From Terebella lapidaria (taxonomy: Eukaryota; Annelida; Polychaeta; Terebellida; Terebellidae): a DNA stretch of 64,000 bases. The translations under genes and the position numbers were made by a program. Within the stretch, counting starts at the first letter, position 1. Each line of letters opens with the position of its first letter. Under the pieces are notes generated by a model. It worked only from the letters and a program-made list of their open reading frames with translations, made no database searches and had not been told where the DNA came from. The DNA is taken from NCBI GenBank assembly GCA_949152475.1, contig OX424567.1, positions 20,671,402-20,735,401 of the forward strand, written 5' to 3'. This document shows, piece by piece, positions 55,525 through 64,000 of this stretch.

Positions 55525-55850
55525 GCTAAACACTATACATGTAATGTGTATATTACAACACTGAACTCAACCGAGTGTCTATCATAGATGGTTATGTAGA
55601 GTATAAATATATCCACATGTAGTGTGTATATAACAACACTGAACTCAGCTGAGTGTCTATCATAGAGGGTCATGTATAGTATACATATATTCACATGTAG
55701 TGTGTATATTACAAACCTCAACTCAGCCGAGTGTCTATCATAGAGGGTTAAGTATAGTATAAATATATCCACATGTAGTGTGTATATAACAACACTGAAC
55801 TCAGCCGAGCGTCTATCATAGAGGGTTATGCATAGTATAAATATATTCAC
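55525..55850. repeat. Minisatellite, second locus
   Basis: About four to five units of ~70 bp, reverse-complement relatives of 41850-42220 (for example ACTCAGCCGAGTGTCTATCA). Confidence 0.85.
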
Positions 55851-56794
55851 AGACAAAATGAAATTCACATGATTGAACAGCCTCCAGATTTTGATGTTAT
55901 GTACAGGGGCGGATCCAGGATTTTTGAATATCGGGGGTGGTGCTGTTCTTAAATGTAAGTAATCTTGAAATAGTGTGAGCGAGCGAAGCGTCATGCGGTC
56001 TGGGGGTCCGGGGGCGCCGTAAGCCCCCCGAGAAGTTTTTGGAGTTTAGTGTCTCTGAGATGGTTTCTAAGGTGTAATTTACAACTGTACCTTGTGAAAT
56101 CAATAAGTAGAATTTTACTTTAGAAGTCTGCTTTGTTCTGTTGTAAATGAAGGATAGATTTTCAAAGAAAGGAAGGTCTAATAGTCCTACCATTCTAAGG
56201 CTGTTCTAAGGTTCTTATGCACCAGTCAATCGTTTAGTAATAAAGATAAGATATAACTATCTTCAAAGTTATGCCGACATGCAGAGTTATATCCAGAGTT
56301 ATACAGAACGCCGTTCAAGGGCCCCAGAAGCCTGAGCTTTTTCCATGTTCTGTGGTTGATTCTGAGCTCTCTCTGGCTTTGATTGAGTATTTTTCAATCC
56401 ACACATGCATGTAAATATTGCTGGTATATAAATTTATTTATCCCAAAACCACTCATTGTCACTTTACAGGATATGTCATATAACTTAAAGAACTCATGAA
56501 TAATGACCATCAATTGCACAATTATTGACCAACGAATGTTAGGCCTATGTAACGCTGTAATAGCGGTGTTTCAGTTTTAACGTCTAAAGATACGCGTGTC
56601 ATAGGCGTTATCGCTTAACCGAAAAGTACGTATAAGGCTCGCATATAGCAGGGGGTCGTATCAAAAGTATCGCATTCAAAGCGTGCATTACATGTACCGA
56701 CACTCACGTATGGGACACTCGGCAGCCATCGTGGAATTCTGCCTTGCACTGCAGCAATAAATAGTGTAATGTGTTCATTTATCACTATGGGAGG

Positions 56795-57227
56795 TTAAAG
56801 TGATATTGGCAGTAAGTTATGGATTTTTCATACCTTTCTGATCGAACGAAGAAAACATAACAGTTATATGTAGGCACTCGTATGCCCGAACAGACGCCCC
56901 TTTCTAACTGATTTCGTTGCGAGTTTCTGGTGGAGGTAGTTTAAAATTGTTTACATTGTAACCGCCATTCTCGGTGCTTTATATCCCGTGATGCAGTGCG
57001 ATTCCAGCTTACTCGTGTATGTTGGAACCAATCGAGCGTGAAATAGGTTAAGTCAGAGGTAACTCTGAGGGGCGCACAAAACAAAAGAAAAGCGGCTGCT
57101 AGTACTGTGAAATGCTTGATTTATCCATCTGATCAAGCATAATGTGTTTTGTAACATATTTTTCTGAGACAACAGGCATATATGTAATTGATTTGGAAAA
57201 ATAGTTTTCCTGCCAATATCACTTTAA
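56795..57227. mobile_element. MITE copy B, perfect 18-bp TIRs, TTAA target
   Basis: TTAAAGTGATATTGGCAG and its exact inverse bound 433 bp homologous to 64-463. Confidence 0.85.
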
Positions 57228-57842
57228 CTCTCGTTATTTTTCAATAACGAATACAGAACACAGTAATACAAAACAGTGATACAGAACAGTAATACAGAAC
57301 ACCCTTGTAACAACGTTATCGACAGCTGAACATTGACGGTATTTCCTATACAAAAAAAAATCCTCTGGCATTCACTTGTGCGACACTGGTCTGCGGCACA
57401 AGATATTTTCAGTGAATCGCAACAGATATGGATGGGATACACGAAATGAGAAGCAAGTGATTGATCACGGATACATGTCTGTGCAATCGCTAGTTAAATA
57501 CAGTAAATCTGAGACAACAGGCATATATGTAATTGATTTGGAAAAATAGTTTTCCTGCCAATATCACTTTAACTCTCGTTATTTTTCAATAACGAATACA
57601 GAACACAGTAATACAGAACAGTGATACAGAACAGTAATACAGAACACCCTTGTAACAACGTTATCGACAGCTGAACATTGACGGTATTTCCTATACAAAA
57701 AAAATCCTCTGGCATTCACTTGTGCGACACTGGTCTGCGGCACAAGATATTTTCAGTGAATCGCAACAGATTATGGATGGGATACACGAAATGAGAAGCA
57801 AGTGATTGATCACGGATACATGTCTGTGCAATCGCTAGTTAA
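57163..57842. repeat. 345-bp tandem duplication
   Basis: 57163-57507 and 57508-57842 are nearly identical and include the right end of MITE copy B. Part of the unit (ATACAGAACACAGTAATACA) is inverted at 58711-58770. Confidence 0.85.
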
Positions 57843-59430
57843 AACTTAAGGCGGTTACACACTGAAGCCGCGCGACCGTTTACGGCGAGGTCAACGTTTC
57901 TTGACGGCCGTGTCATTTTAGAAACGGTACCATTTTTTCTGTACACACCGAGTACTGAAGTTTGTGTTAAGAATTTAAATCATGTCCGTAAAAAATAGGT
58001 ACGTTTTCCTCCTGCAACTTTAAGACGTGGACATAGGCTATTCAAAGTATTTTCTGAGTTTAAAAAAGGATGATAGAAGGCCAATAGAGTTACAAGAAGA
58101 CACCAATTTTGGGCTCTGCGCATCGTCTTTTGTATCCTTCCACTAAACCACCTTGGTGAATATAGGCTGGTACGGGAACTGGAAGAATACCCGGCCAAAT
58201 ACCAGAACTATTTTCGCATTTCAAAAGAGCAATTTAAAGAAATTTAATTTGATTTTTACATTGTTTGTTATTGTTCACCACATAATATATACCTAAATAG
58301 GCCTTTTTGCAACCGTGAAGTACGTGTTACCGTCTTTCTCATTTAGACATTATGATGTATGAAATAAGGAGGCATTCGTGTGGATTTCCATCACAATAAA
58401 ATGAGGCGTCAAGGTAGCGCGGTGTTTAACCGCCGCCTTCACGAAGCTACACCATCTAATGCTTTGTATACGCTATGTAGTACTATTTTACTGTTTTCAA
58501 TCAATATTCAACTATATTCCTATGTTATTATTTTTTTGATGACATCACCCCTATCATACTTGTGTCACATTCCTGATTATACATGTATACGATTATATGG
58601 TCATATTTTTGTGAAAAATTTGTTACGAAACGGCCGAAATGTGAACTGAAATGTTACATGGTATGAAACCAACGAGCTTACAATAATGTAACCCGAGATA
58701 CGGCTGTTCTTACTATTCTGTATCACTGTTCTGTATTACTGTGTTCTGTATTCGTTATTGAAAAGAGCAAAAAAAGAACCGAATCTTTTTAAGGTAGGGC
58801 TACTTGCAGACAAGTCGCTATTTCGAACTCACTGTCAAAAAATCACGTTGCATGATTCAAATGCGACTTTTGAGTTTTGATACGGTCCCCTGTAATATGC
58901 GAGCCGTATACGTACTTTTGGGTTATGCGATATCGTGTATAATACACGTACTTTTAGACGTTAAAACTGAAACACCGCTATTGCACCTTAACATATTTCT
59001 TTTTTTGTTAAAATATATTGTGGGGCTCTACCCCCCCCCCCCCCCCACTTCCCCCTCCTGCTCCCGCTCCCCCCGGTCAAAAATATCAAACGAGGAAAAT
59101 TACACTCATATTTCGTGACATGTAGGTGCATACCCACATTTCCTATAGCTTCTTGCTGTCTTTTTCTATGTTTTCCTCTATTTCTCTCTTTTTCACGGCC
59201 CAATAGGGGGGGGGGGGGGGGGGTGCGCGCCAGGTGCACCCGCCCAATAATCCGCCAGTGATGTATGTAATATCACAAGGTTACTTTTTAAGTGTGCATT
59301 CGGAAAATGTACTCACGTTTTAATTTACAACGAAAACAAAACTGCATGTACATAATAGAACTATTCTAAACATGTACATGCCAAATCTCCGGCTATTATC
59401 GGAAGGACGTGTGTCACGACGTTATCTGTA

Positions 59431-59452
59431 AAGTGCCGTTAAGTGTAAAGTA
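59431..59452. repeat. Single inverted half-unit of the 42-bp satellite
   Basis: AAGTGCCGTTAAGTGTAAAG is the reverse complement of the CTTTACACTTAACGGC core of the array that starts about 310 bp downstream. Confidence 0.75.
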
Positions 59453-59761
59453 GCATAACTCGATTGGGGGATCGAACTATGACTATCTATATTGGTGTAC
59501 TGATTATTCGCCAGGTGTCTCTCCATGGCATGATATTCGCGCGCGTGTGCCCCCCTCTGGTCAATGCGTTCAGCACGTGTTGTAGATCATTTATAAGCGT
59601 CAAACGAAGTTGATTGGGAAAACTTGGGTACAATTTGCCTGTGCTGGAAAGGAGTCATCTGCTGGCCATGATGTTAAGTCAAAATATTTCATTTTTGTTG
59701 ATGGGTCGGTTAAAATTAATCTGTTGAAAATCAGACCGATTATTGATGATCGATTATATGT

Positions 59762-62350
59762 CACCGTGTGACCACTTTACACTTAACGGGAAGTCTAACT
59801 CTGTGCACTGTGACCACTTTACACTTAACGGGAGGTCTGACTCTGTCCATTGTGACCACTTTACACTTAACAGCAGGTCTGACTCGGTCCATTGTGACCA
59901 CTTTACACTTAACGGCAGGTCTGACTCTGTCCACAGTGACCACTTTACACTTAACGGGAAGTCTGACTCTGTCAATTGTGACCACTTTACACTTAACGGG
60001 AAGTCTGACGCTGTCCTCTGTGACCACTTTACACTCAACGGGAGGTCTGACTCTAACCACTGTGACCACTTCACACTTAACGGGAGGACTGGATCTGTCC
60101 ACTGTGACCACCTTACACTTAACGGGAGGTCTGACTCTGTCCAATGTGACCACTTTACACTTAACGGGAGGTCTGACTTTGTCCATTGTGATCACTTTAC
60201 ACTTAACGGGAGGTCTGACTCTGTCCATTGTGACCACGTTACACTTAACGGTAGGTCTGACTCTGTCCACTGTGACCACTTTACACTCAACGGGAGGTCT
60301 GACTCTGTCCACTGTGACCACTTTACACTTAACGGGAGGTCTGACTCTGTCCGTTGTCACCACTTTACACTTAACGGGAAGTCTGACTCTGTCCACTGTG
60401 ACCACTTTACACTTAACGGCAGGTCTGACTCTGTCCACTGTGACCACTTTACACTTGACGGGAGGTCTGACTCTGTCCACTGTGACCACTTTACACTTAA
60501 CGGGAGGTCTGACTCTTTCCATTGTGACCACTTTACACTTAATGGGAGGTCTGACTGTCCATTGTGACCACTTTACACTTAACGGCAGGGCTGACTCTGT
60601 CCAATGAGTCCACTTCACACTTAACGGCAGGTCTGACTCTGTCCATTGTAACCACTTTACACTTAACGGGAAGTCTGACTCTGTCCATTGTGACCACTTT
60701 ACACTTAACGGGAAGTCTGACTCTCGTCCATTGTGACCACTTTACACTTAACGGGAAGTCTGACGCTGTCCACTGTGACCACTATACACTTAACACGAGG
60801 TTTGTGTCTGTCCACTGTAACCACTTTACACTTAACGGGAGGTCTGACTCTGTCCACTGTGACCACTTTACACTTAACGGGAGGTCTGACTCTGTCCACT
60901 GTGACCACTTTACACTTAACGGGAGGTCTGACTTCGTCCATTGTGACCACTTTACACTTAACGGGAGGTCTGACTCTGTCCATTGTGACCACTTTACACT
61001 TAACGGGAGGTCTGACTCTGTCCACTGTGACCACTTTACACTTAACGGGAGGTCTGACTCTGTCCATTGTGACCACTTTACACTTAACGGCAGGTCTGAC
61101 TCTGTCCACAGTGACCACTTTACACTTAACGGAAGGTGTGACTCTGTCCACTGTGACCACTTTGCACTTAACGGGAAGTCTGACGCTGCCCTCTGTGACC
61201 ACTTTACACTTAACGGGAGGTGTGACTCTGTCCACTGTGACCACCTTACACTTAACGGGAGGTCTGACTCTGTCCATTGTGACCACTTTACACTTAGCGG
61301 CAGGTCTGACTCTGTCCCCTGTGACCACTTTACACTCAACGGGAGGTCTGACTCTGTCCCCTGTGACCACTTTACACTTAACGGGTGGTCTGACTCTGTC
61401 CATGGTAACCACTTTACACTTATTGGGAAGCCTGACTCTGTCCATTGTGACCACTTTACACTTAACGGGAAGTCTGGCGCTGTCCACTGTGACCACTTTA
61501 CACTTAACGGGAGGTCTGACTCTGTCCACTGTGACCACTTTACACTTAACGGAAGGTCTGACTCTGTCCAATGTGACCACTTTACACTTAACGGGTGGTC
61601 TGACTCTGACCATTGTAACCACTTTACACTTAACGGTAAGTCTGACTCTGTCCATTGTGACCACTTTACACTTAACGGGAAGTCTGACGCTGTCCACTGT
61701 GACCACTTTACACTTAACGGGAGGTCTGACTCTGTCCACTGTGACCACTTTACACTTAACGGGAGGTCTGACTCTGTCCACTGTGACCACTTCACACTTA
61801 ACGGGAGGTTTGACTCTGTCCCCTGTGACAACTTTACACTTAACGGGAGGTCTGACTCTGTCCATTGTGACCACTTTACACTTAACGGCAGGTCTGACTC
61901 TGTCCATTGTGACCACTTTACACTTAACGGCAGGTCTGACTCTGTCCACAGTGACCACTTTACACTTAACGGGAGGTGTGACTGTCCACTGTGACCACTT
62001 TACACTTAACGGGAAGTCTGACTCTGTCCATTGTGACCACTTTACACTTAACGGGAAGCCTGGCTCTGTCCATTGTGACCACTTTACACTTAACGGGAAG
62101 TCTGACTCTGTCCACTGTGACCACTTTACACTTAACGGGAGGTCTGACTCTGTCCACTGTGACCACTTTACACTTAACGGGAGGTCTGACTCTGTCCATT
62201 GTCACCAGTTTACACTTAACGGGAGGTATGACTCTGTCCATTGTGACCACTTTACACTCAACGGGAGGTCTGACTTTGTCCATTGTGACCACTTTACACT
62301 TAACGGGAGGTCTGACTCTGTCCATTGTGACCACCTCACACTTCACTGGA
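59762..62350. repeat. 42-bp satellite array, about 60 copies
   Basis: The unit is TGTGACCACTTTACACTT plus AACGGGAGGTCTGACTCTGT plus CCAC, with scattered substitutions. Because 42 is a multiple of three, long ORFs exist in several frames and on both strands; small indels (near 60552, 60725, 61983) move them between frames. None is taken as a gene. Confidence 0.95.
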
Positions 62351-62469
62351 GGTCTGAATCTGTCCACTGCGGCGTCATACAACTGGAGCCTCGGTGGGAT
62401 TCACCATGAGAATGGGCTTCGCACAAGTGTCAGACTTGGCCAAAGTCCCTCCTAGTGCGAGTCCCATAT

Positions 62470-64000
62470 CCCGGGCGAAGTTACTTACCCGGGCGAAGGT
62501 TGTACTATGCAAGGGCGACCGCCGAGGATCATGCGCGGGTGGCACGGTCTGACCTTGGCGATCATCTCCCTTAGGGGCGGCACTACCCTGATGGGCGCCG
62601 CCCTGAGCTGGAATGAATGAGATGGACCCTGGCAGAAGAGATAATGTATGTCTCTCCATATCCGGAGTTCGCCGGAACTAAAGTCCGCGATCACGACGAG
62701 AGTGACCTCTGAACCAGAGTCGACAAGGAACCGCACCGGCTACCGCCCAAATGGCACAGGGCAGGTACCAGCAGGGATCCCTGACCAATGCACACGTTGG
62801 ATGACCGAGGTCACCCGGCGCACTGGTTTCCAATACAGAGTCCTCGTTATCTGCTTCAGCTGTGGAAGAACTAGATGTATCCTCAAGGACCACTCCCGTA
62901 GGAGTTATATCTACTTGAGAATCGTCCGGCTCATCAGCAGGTGAGGCAGCTGCAGGTGCCACAGGACAACTGTCCCCAGACGCAGTGTTGGTCGCCACCA
63001 CGTCCGATTTCAGTTTCCCTCATGAGAGGGTTGCCGCCTCTGTCCCGGAGGACCGGGCCGGAAGTTTGAGTTCCTCTGGCGGGGCTCAGACAAGCTGCGT
63101 TTATAGCCACTGGCCTGTAGGCGTTTGAGCAACTCATGACACTGTAACCAGTAGTGGCCCTGTTTTCCACAGAAGTAGCAGGGCCGGTAGGCGTTAGGTC
63201 TGAAGGTGAACGTGCAGTAATCTATGGGTCCCGGACCTTCGATCCCAGCACAGTGCGCAATCATCTGTGCAGCGCTGAAATCAAATTCTTCGACATCATA
63301 CTCATCCGGGGACAAATATGATGCCGCGGCCGTGTCGCTTGCACCGGTGCCACCATAGGCGACGCGGGCACACCAACCCACTGGGAGTTGGACAGCCCAA
63401 AAATGCCCAAGGGACCACTCGTGATTCTTTCGCGGGAGGAGCAGCGGGCAGCGATGAAGCGATCGACGGCGAAGGCCGGGACGGAGGCCTCTGTCTGGAG
63501 CGGACGGCCGCCTCTATCACTAGCACGGAGTTGATAGCCTCCTCCATCATTCACTTCGATCAGCATTGGTTCGAACCTACTCGCCGGCTTTCCGGGTAGG
63601 CTCGGCAGCCAAGTACAAGCAGGTTGAACGCATAGTCGGTAACATCCTCTGTTGGCAAGCGGTGACGGGCCTTGAACTGTTTCTCATACATCCGCTTGTT
63701 AGTCGTTGGCGTGAACGGTAAACGAAGTTGCTCAGCAACCTCAGTGAACGTAGTGTTCAGTGACGGCAAACAGGATATCACCCGGAGAGCCTTGCCCTCC
63801 AAGCTGCCTGAGAGAATGTGCCCAGCTTGTTGCTGGGTCCAACCCTTGTAAACAGCGGTTTGCCAGAGCTAAAGGAGGCAGTCCTCCAGATCAGCGTTGT
63901 CCTCGTTGAACCGCTTGCGCCAAGCTGACTGGCCTGGTTTCTGGTTGTGCATAGCGCTCTCGGGTTTTTGATCCAGGCCCGAGGCCAGTGGATAAGAGGG
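62470..64000 (-). pseudogene. Decayed gag/protease of a second LTR retrotransposon
   Basis: On the minus strand, running in from the window edge: a gag-like region (LSGSLEGKALRVISCLP near 63800) with an in-frame stop upstream; a CCHC knuckle CYFCGKQGHYWLQC near 63180; and an aspartic-protease motif FLVDSGSEVTLV near 62700-62736. The reading frame changes between these parts. The fragment ends next to the 42-bp array and shows no RT. It is different from the intact element at 15.3 kb. Confidence 0.75.

Larger units (their letters stand above)
56559..58982. mobile_element. Element with ~130-bp inverted ends inside the hAT-like element
   Basis: AATAGCGGTGTTTCAG at 56559 is inverted as CTGAAACACCGCTATT at 58982, and similarity runs inward for about 130 bp (shared AAAAGTACGTATA and GGCTCGCATAT). 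The interior holds another MITE and a tandem duplication. No credible ORF is present. Confidence 0.65.
55904..59260. mobile_element. hAT-like non-autonomous element containing nested elements
   Basis: Left end CAGGGGCGGATCC; right end inverted CACTGGCGGATTA. The uninterrupted paralogous repeat at 54740-54800 shows that 3.36 kb was inserted here. The flanks share TATGTA, an imperfect 8-bp duplication. GAGCGAGCGAAGCG and GGGGGTCCGGGGGC near 55975-56015 are typical of hAT-derived elements. No transposase ORF was recognised. Confidence 0.65.

Noticed and set aside
58002..58198. Minus-strand 72-codon ORF inside the nested hAT region, considered as a transposase fragment
   Set aside because: No transposase motif is visible and the length is within chance expectation.
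59743..62409. Long ORFs (up to 558 codons) on both strands with a 14-residue repeat such as HCDHFTLNGRSDSV
   Set aside because: They follow from a 42-bp tandem repeat whose length is divisible by three. Several frames on both strands are equally open, indels shift between them, and there is no start context, splice structure or preferred codon pattern.

Overview
The window is animal nuclear DNA, most likely from a mollusc. The evidence is spliced genes with GT/AG introns, an intact SMARCE1 (BAF57) orthologue, dense nested transposons, long G/C homopolymers, a Helitron-like element with a satellite core, and a tandem array encoding kinin-type peptides ending in WS-amide, a form known from the snail peptide lymnokinin. 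Species is not determined.

Layout. 1-6.9 kb: non-coding DNA with two MITEs and a perfect palindrome. 6.99-11.68 kb (minus): a large terminal exon encoding about 1,560 residues of low-complexity Lys/Glu/Pro-rich protein, family unknown. 15.31-26.33 kb: a complete, apparently very young Ty3/gypsy LTR retrotransposon with a 5-bp target duplication, seemingly identical 896-bp LTRs, a His-tRNA-like primer site, gag, pol and a third ORF. 26.3-32.5 kb: no recognised gene. 32.5-41.7 kb (plus): SMARCE1, twelve coding exons resolved to the base, with nested transposons in its second coding intron. 41.8-47.8 kb: minisatellite, a foldback element, a 3.2-kb Helitron-like element carrying two satellites, a 646-bp tandem duplication and a small hAT-like MITE. 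48.56-49.27 kb: the kinin-like peptide array. 50-53.6 kb: a decayed LINE interrupted by a second foldback copy. 55.9-59.3 kb: a hAT-like element with nested elements. 59.76-62.35 kb: about sixty copies of a 42-bp repeat. 62.5-64 kb (minus): a decayed gag/protease fragment of another LTR element.

The most interesting system is the LTR element. Its third ORF, lying between pol and the 3' LTR, encodes an acidic N-terminus, an Arg-rich segment, two C2H2 zinc fingers and a coiled coil. Directly upstream are eight copies of an 11-bp motif (core TTCGCGGAA) at 15-bp spacing followed by a TATA box; the LTR U3 shows the same motif-plus-TATA arrangement. This suggests an internal promoter and a self-encoded transcription factor acting on both promoters, analogous in layout to the internal promoter/transactivator circuit of foamy viruses. 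The motif also fills the N-terminal half of gag, where it is translated in more than one frame. The second highlight is the kinin-like array: sixteen in-frame AFSPWS units followed by cleavage/amidation signals, but with nonsense and frameshift breaks at its edges.
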